Shown: in pieces, positions 1-8,344 of the stretch
Numbering within the stretch: the stretch's first letter is position 1
Layout: every line of letters starts with the position of its first letter
Made by a program: the position numbers and the translations under genes
Assembly: GCF_004363095.1 (NCBI RefSeq)
Contig: NZ_SNYO01000004.1
Location: forward strand, 186,001-250,000
Reading direction: 5' to 3'
Length of the DNA: 64,000 nucleotides
From: Actinomycetospora succinea
GTDB taxonomy: Bacteria; Actinomycetota; Actinomycetes; Mycobacteriales; Pseudonocardiaceae
The notes under the pieces: generated by a model
What the model saw: only the letters and a program-made list of their open reading frames with translations
Told to the model about the DNA's origin: nothing
Database searches by the model: none

Positions 1-362
1 GACAGGAACCCGAACGGGACGCCGAGGTCGACGAGCGCGTCCGCCACGCGGGCCATCAGCGCCCGCCCGACGCCCCGGCCCTGCCGGGCGGGGTCGACCG
101 CGACGAGCCCGACGTCGCCGACCAGCACCTCGCCGCCGTCGGGGAGCGCCCGCAGGAACCGGCGGACGATCCCGGCGTGGGCCACCGGGGCACCGGCGTC
201 GTGGGCCACGATCCGCCGCTCGGGACGCGCGCCGGCCCAGCTCCGCCCGTCGGCGAACCGGTCGGGCCGGTCGTACGCCCGCGCCAGGAGGCGGGCCAGC
301 GGACCGTGCGCCGCGTCGTCGAGGTCGGTCTCCCACGACACCGACCAGGTCAGGTCCGTCAC
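1..362 (-). CDS. NodA-like N-acyltransferase (GNAT fold), 3' end cut by window edge
   Basis: The visible 120 residues begin at a GTG and run off the window edge, so the C-terminus is missing. The family moves an acyl group onto a free amine; rhizobial NodA puts a fatty acyl chain on the deacetylated end of a chitin oligosaccharide. Seen here: an N-terminal WSVSWETDLDDA stretch, GRSWAGARPE at residues 39-48, VRRFL at 66-70, the cofactor-loop-like RQGRGVGRAL at 93-102 and LGVPFGFL at 113-120. These match, in order and spacing, the conserved blocks of NodA as I remember them (SRSWAGARPE, LRRF, LGVPFGFG). It diverges from mshB across about 60 bp. A generic GNAT acetyltransferase is the alternative, but the WAGARPE block favours NodA. 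The natural acceptor is unknown. Confidence 0.75.
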   Translation of the reverse strand, partial: MTDLTWSVSWETDLDDAAHGPLARLLARAYDRPDRFADGRSWAGARPERRIVAHDAGAPVAHAGIVRRFLRALPDGGEVLVGDVGLVAVDPARQGRGVGRALMARVADALVDLGVPFGFL

Positions 363-411
363 GGGAGTGAGTCTCGCCCCACCCCGCCCGGTCGCGTGCC
401 CCCGGACGGCC

Positions 412-417
412 TACCGT
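412..417 (+). promoter_or_regulatory. -10 box (TACCGT) of mshB, leaderless arrangement
   Basis: TACCGT fits the TANNNT -10 consensus and lies 7 nt before the GTG at 425, so the transcript should begin at or next to that start codon. It overlaps the alternative GTG at 416, which argues against 416 as the start. Confidence 0.5.
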
Positions 418-424
418 GCCCCGG

Positions 425-1285
425 GTGAGCCCCGGACCGCTGCTGCTCGTCCACGCCCACCCGGACGACGAGACGATCACCTGCGGCGGCGTGATGGCCC
501 TGGCCACCGGCGCGGGCATCCCGGTCACCCTCGTGACCTGCAACCGTGGTGAGGCGGGCGAGGTGATCCCGCCCGGCCTGCGGCACCTGTCCGGCGATGC
601 GCTCGGCGAGTACCGCGAGGGCGAGCTCGCCCGGGCCTGCGCGGCCCTCGGCGTCACCGACCACCGCTGGCTCGGCGAGGTCGGGGCGTGGCGGGACTCG
701 GGGATGGTCCGGGTCGGCGAGGGCATCCTCGCGGCGGCCCCGGAGTCGGTCGACGACGACGCCCTCGCCACCCCGCGCGGCTTCGAGGCGCAGGTCAAGG
801 CCCTGGTCGAGGTGATGCGCGAGGTGGAGCCGCGCGTGGTGGTGACCTACGACGAGCGCGGCGGCTACGGCCACCCCGACCACGTGCGCGCGCACGACAT
901 CACGCTCGCGGCGGTCGACATCGTCGACCCCGACGCCACGGTGATCACCGTCGTCGCCACCGCCGCCGCGCACGACGAGGTCGACGCCGGCCTCGCCGTC
1001 CTGCGCCGGCGGTCGTGGCTGCCGGTCCCGGTCCCGCCCGTCGAGGACCTGCCGACGGTGCCCGACGCGACGATCACCACCCGGGTCCCGCTCGGCGCCG
1101 CCCGCGTCGCCAAGCTGGCCGCGCTGCGCGCCCACGCCACCCAGATCACCGTCCACGACGACGGCAGCGAGCCCCCGGCCTACGCGCTGTCCAACGACCT
1201 CGCCCAGCCCGTCCTGCCCGCCGAGTGCTTCGTGCACCTCCGCGGCCCCGCGAGCGCCCCCGACGACCTGTTCCCGCCGTCGTGA
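425..1285 (+). CDS. mshB: Mycothiol biosynthesis deacetylase MshB (PIG-L/LmbE family)
   Basis: MshB removes the acetyl group from GlcNAc-inositol to give GlcN-inositol, the substrate that MshC links to cysteine in mycothiol synthesis. The 286-residue protein has HAHPDDE at residues 10-16 (zinc ligands and catalytic Asp) and GHPDH at 149-153 (third zinc ligand), plus the MshB-like WRDSGM block and C-terminal AAHATQ and ALSNDLAQPVLP. Length agrees with the roughly 300-residue mycobacterial enzyme. The GTG at 425 is preferred over 416 because it gives the family's usual N-terminus and a -10 box lies just upstream. It overlaps the next gene by GTGA. A general PIG-L deacetylase is possible, but the C-terminal blocks favour MshB. 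Confidence 0.88.
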   Translation: MSPGPLLLVHAHPDDETITCGGVMALATGAGIPVTLVTCNRGEAGEVIPPGLRHLSGDALGEYREGELARACAALGVTDHRWLGEVGAWRDSGMVRVGEGILAAAPESVDDDALATPRGFEAQVKALVEVMREVEPRVVVTYDERGGYGHPDHVRAHDITLAAVDIVDPDATVITVVATAAAHDEVDAGLAVLRRRSWLPVPVPPVEDLPTVPDATITTRVPLGAARVAKLAALRAHATQITVHDDGSEPPAYALSNDLAQPVLPAECFVHLRGPASAPDDLFPPS

Positions 1286-1752
1286 GCGAGGGCGTCCCCG
1301 ACTGCGTGGCAGGCAGCGAGGGTGACCCTCGCTCGACGGAGGAGCCCACCCCGACGCCGCGCCGCACCCTGCTCCCCCTCGCCGTGGTCGCCCTGCTCGC
1401 GCTCGACGCGGTGCTGCTCGCGTGGACCGAGATGGCGTGGCTGACCCTGCGCACCGCCGCCGACGGGGTCCCGCTGCCCCTCGCGGCGGCCGTCGCGCTG
1501 GTCACCGTCCCGGTGCTCGTGCTCGCCGCCGACACCGCCTGGCCCGCGAGCCACGCCCCGTTCGTGCCGCTCGCGGCGTGGACGCTGACGATCCTCGGCG
1601 CGGGGCTGTGGAGCCCCGCCGGCGCCGGGGTCCTGCCGCCGGACTGGCGGGCGGTCCTCCTGCTCGCGGCCGGGGTGCTGCCCGGCGCGCTGGCGCTGTC
1701 GTGGACCTCGGCGAAGCGGCGGGTGCTCACCCGGGCCCCGTCCGACGGTTGA
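1282..1752 (+). CDS. Small four-helix membrane protein downstream of mshB
   Basis: A 156-residue protein that starts at the GTG overlapping the mshB stop codon. After a polar N-terminus of about 28 residues come four hydrophobic segments (roughly residues 30-48, 58-82, 94-112 and 118-138) and a basic tail ending RAPSDG. No catalytic motif is visible and the function is unknown. M. tuberculosis also has a small membrane protein (Rv1171, from memory) directly after mshB, so position is the main clue. The first 20 codons contain a perfect 19-nt palindrome (1315-1333) of a type also found between genes here, so the N-terminus may be repeat-derived. Confidence 0.65.
   Translation: MSEGVPDCVAGSEGDPRSTEEPTPTPRRTLLPLAVVALLALDAVLLAWTEMAWLTLRTAADGVPLPLAAAVALVTVPVLVLAADTAWPASHAPFVPLAAWTLTILGAGLWSPAGAGVLPPDWRAVLLLAAGVLPGALALSWTSAKRRVLTRAPSDG
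1315..1333. repeat. Perfect palindrome, GAGCGAAGG-type family
   Basis: Nine-base arms AGCGAGGGT and ACCCTCGCT flank a single G. The unit closely resembles the paired palindromes at 13992-14041, but here it lies inside the 5' end of a coding region. Confidence 0.6.
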
Positions 1753-1781
1753 GCAGCGCGCCGGTCGGGAAACGAGCCGCC

Positions 1782-2603
1782 ATGCCCGCCATCCCCGACG
1801 AGCACGTCGTCCGCGTCCTGCGACCCTTCGTGGCCGCCACCGGCCCGGTGCTGCGCGGACTGCGTGACGCCGACCCGTTCCGTCTCGGCCGCCTCGCCGA
1901 GCGCCGCGCGATCGAGCTGCACGAGAACGGGGGCAAGGCCCTCCCGGCCCCGACGACGAAGCGCGGCAAGGTCGGTCGGGCCGTGCGCACCGGGCGTGCG
2001 CGCGCCCTCGACCGGCTCGCCACCTCGAAGCTCCCCGGCACGCCGCGCTGGCAGGCGATGAGCCCCGAGGAGCGCGACCAGTGGTGGGTGTCACGCGTCG
2101 GCCGCTTCACCTCGGTCGTCGCGTCGATCCCCGGCATCGGCGGTGCCCTGGCGCGCCGGCTGCCGGTCTCGGACATCCTCGGGCTGGGCGCCCAGGGCCT
2201 CGTGGTGTGCGCGATCGCGAGCGAGCACGGGATGGACGGCCGCGACGAGCAGGTCCGCCTGCTCGCGTCGGTGCTCTTCGGGCGCGAGGTCGACCCGCGC
2301 CGCCACGGCGACGCGCACGGCCCCGAGGTGGAGCGCGAGGCCGGCGAGCTGGCCGGCGAGGTCGGCGAGGGGCACACTGACGGCCGCCTCGCGGCGCTGG
2401 CCCGGGCCGTGTGGCGCATGGGCAAGACGCTCTGGGGCCTGCAGGGCGAGCTCGATCGGCGCCCGCAGGGCCGCCGGGCCTGGCGCCTGCTGGCGAACCT
2501 GCCGGTCGTCGGGGCGGTCGGCAGCTACCGCAACGAGCGCTCGGCGCTGAAGCGCGCCGCCCGCGCGGCCGCGAAGTGGGTCGCCCGGAACGGCGCGGTG
2601 TGA
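1782..2603 (+). CDS. EcsC-like conserved hypothetical protein
   Basis: A 273-residue protein starting at ATG 1782, 29 bp after the previous stop. A basic N-terminal half is followed by SIPGIGGALARRLPVSD, a stretch LVVCAIASEHGM and, near the end, LANLPVVGAVGSYRNERSA and a basic Ala-rich helix. The order of IPG-glycine-rich segment, GAQ(L)-hydrophobic helix, SEHG(M)D and LPVVGAVG resembles EcsC-family proteins as I know them. EcsC proteins have no settled biochemical role. No signal peptide or clear transmembrane span is seen. It shares its direction with mshB and fdxC, which probably reflects position rather than function. Confidence 0.6.
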   Translation: MPAIPDEHVVRVLRPFVAATGPVLRGLRDADPFRLGRLAERRAIELHENGGKALPAPTTKRGKVGRAVRTGRARALDRLATSKLPGTPRWQAMSPEERDQWWVSRVGRFTSVVASIPGIGGALARRLPVSDILGLGAQGLVVCAIASEHGMDGRDEQVRLLASVLFGREVDPRRHGDAHGPEVEREAGELAGEVGEGHTDGRLAALARAVWRMGKTLWGLQGELDRRPQGRRAWRLLANLPVVGAVGSYRNERSALKRAARAAAKWVARNGAV

Positions 2604-2760
2604 CGGCCGCCATCGTCATCCGGGGCAATCAGGTCGCCCCCGCGCAAGCGTGACGGGGCGACGACCGGAATACTCGCCGCAGGCGTGCCCCGAGGCCGCG
2701 TGACACCACCACGCGAGGGTCCGGGCCGTCGGACGACGTGAGTGAGGAGCAGGAGCAGAC

Positions 2761-3081
2761 GTGACGTACGTGATCGCCGAACCGTGTGTCGACGTGCTCG
2801 ACAAGGCGTGCATCGAAGAATGCCCTGTCGACTGCATCTACGAAGGGGGCCGGATGATGTACATCCACCCCGACGAGTGCGTCGACTGCGGGGCGTGCGA
2901 GCCGGTCTGCCCGGTCGAGGCCATCTACTACGAGGACGACGTGCCGGACCAGTGGTCCGTGTACACGCAGGCGAACGTCGACTTCTTCGACGAGCTGGGT
3001 TCGCCCGGCGGCGCCTCGAAGGTCGGCAAGGTCGAGCGTGACGCCGGCCCCGTCCCGGACCTGCCGCCGCAGGGGGAGTGA
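2761..3081 (+). CDS. fdxC: 7Fe/8Fe-type ferredoxin FdxC
   Basis: A 106-residue bacterial-type ferredoxin and electron carrier. Cysteines fall in two groups: the first around residues 8, 16 and 20 (C-x7-C-x3-CP, the form used for a 3Fe-4S cluster), the second as C-x2-C-x2-C-x3-CP around residues 40-50 for a 4Fe-4S cluster. The acidic C-terminal extension ending PPQGE is typical of actinobacterial FdxC/FdxA. The GTG start has a purine-rich GAGGAGCAGGAG stretch upstream. The stop overlaps the dapC start (GTGA), an arrangement also known in Corynebacterium and Mycobacterium. The redox partner cannot be told from the sequence. Confidence 0.9.
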   Translation: MTYVIAEPCVDVLDKACIEECPVDCIYEGGRMMYIHPDECVDCGACEPVCPVEAIYYEDDVPDQWSVYTQANVDFFDELGSPGGASKVGKVERDAGPVPDLPPQGE

Positions 3082-4208
3082 CCACCACGGGTCGGGTCGG
3101 GGTGCACTTCCCCGCCCTGCCGGACTTCCCGTGGGACAGCCTCGCCGGGGCCGCCGCGGTCGCCCGCGGCCACCCCGACGGGGTGGTCGACCTGTCGGTC
3201 GGCACGCCCGTGGACCCGGTCCCCGCGGCGGTCGGCGAGGCGCTGCGCGCCGCGTGGGACTCCCCGGGCTACCCGCAGACGTGGGGCACCCCCGCGCTGC
3301 GGGAGGCCGCGGTGGACGCGCTGGCACGCCGCCACGGGGCCGGGCGCTCGTCGGACGAGGGCCTGGACCCGGACGCCGTGCTGCCCACCATCGGCTCGAA
3401 GGAGCTGGTGGCGTGGCTGCCGACGCTGCTCGGGCTGGGCCGCGACGACGTCGTGGCCTTCCCCGACCTCGCGTACCCGACCTACGAGGTGGGGGCGCAG
3501 CTCGCGGGCGCGACGCCCGCGCGGGTGCGTGACGACGAGCCGCTGCCCGCCGGCACCCGCCTGGCCTGGCTGAACTCGCCGTCGAACCCGACCGGCCGCG
3601 TCCTGGACGCCGCCGCGCTCGCCGCGCGGGTCGCCGAGGCCCGCGAGCTGGGCGCGGTCGTCGCCGCCGACGAGTGCTACCTCGCCCTGCCCGGACCGGG
3701 GGTGCTGACGACCTCGGTGCTCGACCCCGTGGTGCACGGCGGCAGCGTCGAGGGCCTGCTCGCGGTGCACTCGCTGTCGAAGACCTCGAACCTCGCGGGC
3801 TACCGCGCCGGCCTCGTCGCCGGCGACCCGGTGCTGGTCGCCGGGCTGCTCCAGGTCCGCAAGCACGCCGGGATGATCGTCCCGCGCCCCGTGCAGGAGG
3901 CCATGACCGTCGCCCTGCGCGACGACGTCCACGTCGCCGAGACCCGCGCGCGCTACGACGACCGCCGCCGCGTCCTGCGGCCCGCGCTCGAGGCCGCCGG
4001 CCTGCGCGTCGAGCACTCCGAGGCGGGCCTCTACCTCTGGGCCACGGCCGACGAGCCGTGCCGCACCACGGTCGACCGCCTCGCCGCGCGCGGCATCCTC
4101 GTCGCCCCCGGCGAGTTCTACGGCCCCGCCGGCGGCGCCCACGTCCGCGTCGCCCTCACCGCCTCCGACGAGCGCATCGCCGCGGCGGCGGAGCGCCTGG
4201 CGGAGTGA
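3078..4208 (+). CDS. dapC: N-succinyldiaminopimelate aminotransferase DapC (PLP, class I)
   Basis: Predicted to transaminate N-succinyl-2-amino-6-ketopimelate with glutamate in the succinylase branch of lysine/diaminopimelate synthesis. The 376-residue fold type I aminotransferase has LSVGTPVDP near the N-terminus, LNSPSNPTG around residue 160, AADECYLAL around 200, the PLP lysine in [14 protein letters not shown] around 236 and a C-terminal HVRVALT. The neighbourhood (fdxC upstream, dapD and dapE about 7-10 kb downstream) supports DapC over other aminotransferases. The GTG start overlaps the fdxC stop, and the gene overlaps the following MFS gene by GTGA, so the three are probably cotranscribed. 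Confidence 0.85.
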   Translation: MTTTGRVGVHFPALPDFPWDSLAGAAAVARGHPDGVVDLSVGTPVDPVPAAVGEALRAAWDSPGYPQTWGTPALREAAVDALARRHGAGRSSDEGLDPDAVLPTIGSKELVAWLPTLLGLGRDDVVAFPDLAYPTYEVGAQLAGATPARVRDDEPLPAGTRLAWLNSPSNPTGRVLDAAALAARVAEARELGAVVAADECYLALPGPGVLTTSVLDPVVHGGSVEGLLAVHSLSKTSNLAGYRAGLVAGDPVLVAGLLQVRKHAGMIVPRPVQEAMTVALRDDVHVAETRARYDDRRRVLRPALEAAGLRVEHSEAGLYLWATADEPCRTTVDRLAARGILVAPGEFYGPAGGAHVRVALTASDERIAAAAERLAE

Positions 4209-5401
4209 CCACCACCGGCACCCGGGTGCGCCCGGCCGTCGTGCTCCTGGCGGTCCTGGCCCTCGCCGTGAACCTGCGGGCCGCGCTCTCGGCCTACCCG
4301 CCGCTGCTCGAGACGATCCGCGCCGACCTCGGCCTCTCGGCGGCGTTCGCCGGGCTCGTACAGGCCGCCACCATCCTCATGATGGGCGCGGGCTCGTTCG
4401 CCGCACCGGCGCTCGCGCGCCGCACCGGGCGCGAGCGGGCCGCGGCGCTGGGCGTCGCGGCGATCGCGCTGGGCTCCCTCACCCACGGGCTGCCCACTGC
4501 CGTGGCGCTGGTGGTCGGGAGCCTCGCCATCGGCCTGGGCATCGGGGTGGTCGGCGTGGCGATCACCGGCGTCATCCGCGACCACCTGCCCGAGCGGGCC
4601 GGCACGGCCACCGGGCTCTACACCGTGGCGATGATGGGCGGGGCGACCGTCGCGTCGCTGACGGCGCTGCTGCTCCAGGACGCGCTCGGCGGGTGGTGGT
4701 GGGCCCTCGCGGCGTGGACGCTGCCCGCCGTCCTCGCCCTCGTCGTCTGGTGGCCCGCGACGCGGCAGCTGCACGACCTCCCGGGCGCGGCCCCCGTGCG
4801 CCTGCCGTGGCGCAACCGCTTCGCCCGGCTCGCCGTGCTGTTCCAGGCGATGTCGTCGGTGCAGTTCTACGGCTGGCTGACCTGGCTCGCCCCGTTCTAC
4901 GAGGCGCAGGGCTTCTCGACGGAGCGGGCGGCCGTGGCGCTGTCGGTGTGGAACGTCGTGCAGATCCCCGCCGCGCTGCTGATCCCCCTGGCCGCCGAGC
5001 GGCGCCGCGCCTGGGCGCCCTGGGCGGCGTTCTGCGTGCTCTGCGCGACCGCCGGCGTCGCCGGCGTCCTCGTCGCGCCCGTGCTGCCGGTGGTCGGTCC
5101 GTGGCCGTGGATCGTCCTGGCGTCGGTCGCCGTGGGCGCCGGGTTCCCCCTGGGGCTCGCCGTGGTCGCCTGGCGGACCCCGGACGGGGCGACGGCGGCG
5201 TCGGTGTCGGCGCTGACCCTCGGGTCGGCCTACTTCCTCGCCGCGCTGGCGCCGCCGGTGATGGGCGTGCTCATCGACCTCGCGGGCTTCCGCGCGGCGC
5301 TCGTCGTGATCCTCGTGGCGGCGCTCGTGCAGGGCGTCGCGGTCGTGCGACTGGGGCCACGCCGGGTGACCTACGACCCCGAGACCGACCCCGTCCCCTA
5401 G
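4205..5401 (+). CDS. MFS transporter, CynX/NimT type
   Basis: A 398-residue integral membrane protein with about 12 hydrophobic segments, starting at the GTG that overlaps the dapC stop. The N-terminus NLRAALSAYPPLLETIRADLGLS matches the opening helix of the CynX/NimT cyanate/nitroimidazole-type subfamily (N-R-A-x5-PLL). The central loop between helices 6 and 7 (around residues 180-200) is short and basic. The substrate cannot be read from sequence. Coupling to dapC is positional and need not mean a role in lysine metabolism. Confidence 0.8.
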   Translation: MTTTGTRVRPAVVLLAVLALAVNLRAALSAYPPLLETIRADLGLSAAFAGLVQAATILMMGAGSFAAPALARRTGRERAAALGVAAIALGSLTHGLPTAVALVVGSLAIGLGIGVVGVAITGVIRDHLPERAGTATGLYTVAMMGGATVASLTALLLQDALGGWWWALAAWTLPAVLALVVWWPATRQLHDLPGAAPVRLPWRNRFARLAVLFQAMSSVQFYGWLTWLAPFYEAQGFSTERAAVALSVWNVVQIPAALLIPLAAERRRAWAPWAAFCVLCATAGVAGVLVAPVLPVVGPWPWIVLASVAVGAGFPLGLAVVAWRTPDGATAASVSALTLGSAYFLAALAPPVMGVLIDLAGFRAALVVILVAALVQGVAVVRLGPRRVTYDPETDPVP

Positions 5402-5573
5402 GACCGGACCCGGTCCGACCGCGGTCGACGAACTCGCGTGGCTGCTCACCGCCGTCGGGTTCGCCGCGGCTGCACGCGTGTGGGCCGATCGGACGGTCGG
5501 CACCCACGTCGCGTGACACGGCTCACCGCGGCGAGCACCGTGGTCCCCGGACGGACGAGCGAAGGGGACCGTG
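5402..5573. other. Intergenic gap, MFS gene to acyl-CoA ligase
   Basis: About 170 bp. The stretch 5435-5518 looks codon-biased in one frame and ends in TGA, but no ATG, GTG or TTG opens that frame, so no gene is called. GAAGGGG at 5561-5567 serves as the ribosome binding site of the next gene. Confidence 0.4.
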
Positions 5574-7196
5574 ATGGCCACGATCGGTGTGGACGAGGCG
5601 TCGTACCGCAGCGGTGACACCTCGGCGCCGCTGTCCGAGCAGACGATCGGGGACGCGCTGCGGGAGGCGGCGGCCGCGGCTCCCGACCGTCGCGCCGTCG
5701 TCGAGGGCGCGCCCGGCCCCGGGCCGCTGCGGACGCTGACCTACGGCGAGCTGCTGGGGCGCGCCGAAGCCGTCGCCCGCGCCCTGCTGGGCCGGTTCCG
5801 GCCGGGCGAGCACGTGGCCGTGTGGTCGGGCAACTCGCTGGAGTGGATCGAGCTCGAGTACGGGGCGGCGCTCGCCGGGCTGGTGCTCGTCACCGCCAAC
5901 CCGGCCTACCAGGCCGGCGAGATCGCCTACGTGCTGCGCCAGTCGCGCAGCGCTGGCCTGTTCCACGTCGCGAGCCACCGCGGCAACCCGATGGCCGACA
6001 TCGTCGCCGAGGTCCGCGACGACCTGCCCGACCTGCGCGAGGTCGTCGACCTGGCCGACTTCGACGCGTTCGTGGCTGGCGGCGACCCGGAGCAGGAGCT
6101 GCCCTCGGTGCGCCCCGACGACCGGGTCCAGATCCAGTACACGTCGGGCACCACCGGGTTCCCCAAGGGCGTGCTGCTGCGCCACCACGCGATGCTCGAG
6201 AACGCCCGCCTGACCCTGCAGCGGATGAGCGTCGGCCCGGGCGACGTGTGCGTGTGGCCGATGCCGCTGTTCCACACCGCGGGCTGCGGGATGGGGGTGC
6301 TCGGCACGCTCACGACGGGCGCGACGATCGTCTACCTCACGGTGTTCGACCCGGCGCTGCAGCTGGCGCTGATCGAGTCGCAGCGTGCCACGATCTCCGG
6401 CGGCGTCCCGACGATGCTCATCGCCCTGCTCGCCCACCCCGACCTCGCGACCCGCGACACCTCCTCGCTGCGCTGCCTGTTCGCCGGCGGGTCGCCGGTG
6501 CCGCCGGAGGTGGGCCGCGAGGTCGAGGCGCGGATCGGCGGCCGGATGTCGATCGTCTTCGGCACCACCGAGACCGCCCCGATCGTCACCGCCACCGCGC
6601 CCGACGACTCTGACGACGTCCGCCTCGGCACGCTCGGGTCGCCGCTCCCGCACACCGAGGTCAAGATCGCCGACCCGGTCGGCGGCGAGGCCGTGCCCGT
6701 CGGCACCGTCGGCGAGCTCTGCGTGCGCGGCTACCTCGTCATGGAGGGCTACTACGCCCGCCCCGAGGCGACCGCCGCCGTGCTCGACGCGGCCGGCTGG
6801 TACCACACCGGCGACCTCGCCTCGATGGACCGGGCGGGCACGCTGCGCGTCGAGGGCCGGATCAAGGACATGATCATCCGGGGCGGCGAGAACATCTACC
6901 CCCGCGAGATCGAGGAGCTGCTCCAGGGCCACCCCGCCGTCGCCGAGGTCGCGGTCGTCGGGTGCCCCGACCCGCACTGGGGCGAGACGGTCGCCGCGTT
7001 CGTGCGCCCCGCGGCCGACGCCGTCCCGACCGGCGAGGAGCTGCACGCCTGGTGCCGGGCGCACCTCGCCGCGTTCAAGACGCCCGCGAGCTGGCACCTC
7101 GTCGACGTCATGCCCGTGACCGCGTCCGGGAAGATCCGCAAGAACGTGCTGCGCGACCGGCTGGTCACGAGGGAGACGGACGCAGCCGACGCGTGA
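5574..7196 (+). CDS. Fatty-acyl-CoA/AMP-forming ligase (FadD family)
   Basis: ANL-superfamily enzyme predicted to activate a carboxylic acid through an acyl-adenylate to a CoA thioester. The 540-residue protein carries the P-loop YTSGTTGFPKG around residue 188, FGTTETAP around 325, YHTGDLASMD around 405, the hinge GRIKDMIIRGGENIYPREIE around 425 and the C-terminal lysine in ASGKIRKN. ATG 5574 is chosen over GTG 5571 because it sits 6 nt after GAAGGGG. Chain-length preference cannot be inferred. The 3' end overlaps the convergent antiporter gene by 32 bp. A FadD36-like protein occupies a comparable place in M. tuberculosis (from memory). Confidence 0.85.
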   Translation: MATIGVDEASYRSGDTSAPLSEQTIGDALREAAAAAPDRRAVVEGAPGPGPLRTLTYGELLGRAEAVARALLGRFRPGEHVAVWSGNSLEWIELEYGAALAGLVLVTANPAYQAGEIAYVLRQSRSAGLFHVASHRGNPMADIVAEVRDDLPDLREVVDLADFDAFVAGGDPEQELPSVRPDDRVQIQYTSGTTGFPKGVLLRHHAMLENARLTLQRMSVGPGDVCVWPMPLFHTAGCGMGVLGTLTTGATIVYLTVFDPALQLALIESQRATISGGVPTMLIALLAHPDLATRDTSSLRCLFAGGSPVPPEVGREVEARIGGRMSIVFGTTETAPIVTATAPDDSDDVRLGTLGSPLPHTEVKIADPVGGEAVPVGTVGELCVRGYLVMEGYYARPEATAAVLDAAGWYHTGDLASMDRAGTLRVEGRIKDMIIRGGENIYPREIEELLQGHPAVAEVAVVGCPDPHWGETVAAFVRPAADAVPTGEELHAWCRAHLAAFKTPASWHLVDVMPVTASGKIRKNVLRDRLVTRETDAADA

Positions 7197-8343
7197 CCGC
7201 CGCGTGCACCGGTTCGACGACGCGCGCGGCGACCGGGCCCAGGACGGCCATGAGCAGCACGTACGTCGTCGCCAGCGGAGCGAGGCCGGGGTCGACGGAC
7301 CCGGTGGTCAGCGCGAGCCCCGCGATGACGATCGAGAACTCCCCGCGCGCGACGAGCACCGCGCCCGCGCGCCACCGTCCCAGGCGCCCGACCCCGATCT
7401 GGCGCGCCGCGAACCAGCCGGCGGCGACCTTCGTGGCCGTCGACACGATCGCCAGTGCGATCGCCGCCGGCAGCACGGCGGGGATCTGCGCGGGGTCGGT
7501 GTTGAGCCCGAACACCACGAAGAACACGGCGGCGAACAGGTCGCGCAGCGGGGCGAGCACGCGCGTGGCGCTCTCGGCGGTGTCCTCGGAGATCGCGATC
7601 CCGAGCAGGAACGCGCCGACGCCCGCGGAGACCTGCAGCTGCGAGGCGATGCCGGCGACCAGCAGCGCGATGCCGAACACCCGCAGCAGGAACACCTCGG
7701 AGGTCGGCGACTCGACGACCGCCGACACCACCCGGCCGAACCGCAGCGCCACCACGAGCACGACGACGAGCAGCGCCAGCGCGATCGCGACCGTGCGCAG
7801 GCCGGCGACGAAGCCGAGCGCGGCGAGGGCGGCCGTGGTGATCGGCAGGTAGAGGGCCATCGCGAGGTCCTCCATGACGAGGACCGAGAGCACGGCGGGC
7901 GTCTCGCGGTTGCCGAGGCGCCCCAGCTCCTCGAGCAGCTTCGCGACGATCCCGGACGACGACACCCACGTCACGCCGGCCATCGCGAGCGCGCCGAGCG
8001 GGCCCCACCCGAGGATCAGCGCGGTGACCGCGCCCGGCGCGGCGTTGAGCACCATGTCGACGACCCCGGCGAGCCACGACCGGCGCAGGCCGCCGACCAG
8101 GTCGGACGCCGAGTACTCGAGCCCGAGGAGCAGGAGCAGCAGCACCACCCCGACCTCGCTCGCGAGGCCCGTGAACGGCTCGATGCCCTCGAGCGGCAGC
8201 AGCCCGCCCGAGCCGAACGCCAGCCCGCCGAGCAGGTAGAGCGGGACCGGCGAGATGCCCAGGCGCCCGGCGAGCCGCCCGAGCACGCCGAGACCGAAGA
8301 ACAGCGCGCCCAGCTCGATCAGCGAGAGGGCGGTGGTGTGCAG
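7165..8343 (-). CDS. Cation/proton antiporter, CPA2 family (KhtU-like)
   Basis: Integral membrane antiporter, probably K+/H+, with about 12 hydrophobic segments and the CPA2 hallmark PVPLYLLGGLAFG followed by LLPLEGIEPF and LLLLLLGLEYS. The only standard start in frame is GTG 8286, but that would delete half of the first transmembrane helix. The 19 codons upstream (HTTALSLIELGALFFGLG) match the usual N-terminus of this subfamily and open with CTG 8343, 1 nt after the preceding TGA. I therefore extend the gene to 8343. It pairs with the TrkA-C protein upstream, like B. subtilis KhtT/KhtU. With the GTG start it would be 373 residues. Confidence 0.8.
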   Translation of the reverse strand: MHTTALSLIELGALFFGLGVLGRLAGRLGISPVPLYLLGGLAFGSGGLLPLEGIEPFTGLASEVGVVLLLLLLGLEYSASDLVGGLRRSWLAGVVDMVLNAAPGAVTALILGWGPLGALAMAGVTWVSSSGIVAKLLEELGRLGNRETPAVLSVLVMEDLAMALYLPITTAALAALGFVAGLRTVAIALALLVVVLVVALRFGRVVSAVVESPTSEVFLLRVFGIALLVAGIASQLQVSAGVGAFLLGIAISEDTAESATRVLAPLRDLFAAVFFVVFGLNTDPAQIPAVLPAAIALAIVSTATKVAAGWFAARQIGVGRLGRWRAGAVLVARGEFSIVIAGLALTTGSVDPGLAPLATTYVLLMAVLGPVAARVVEPVHAAVTRRLRPSPS

Positions 8344-8344
8344 G

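Noticed and set aside
5435-5518. Codon-biased stretch in the gap before the acyl-CoA ligase
   Set aside because: No ATG, GTG or TTG opens the frame, and it has no similarity that I recognise.
4118-5620. Minus-strand open frame of 500 codons opposite the MFS gene
   Set aside because: Composition is that of an antisense shadow, while the plus strand encodes a clear 12-helix transporter.
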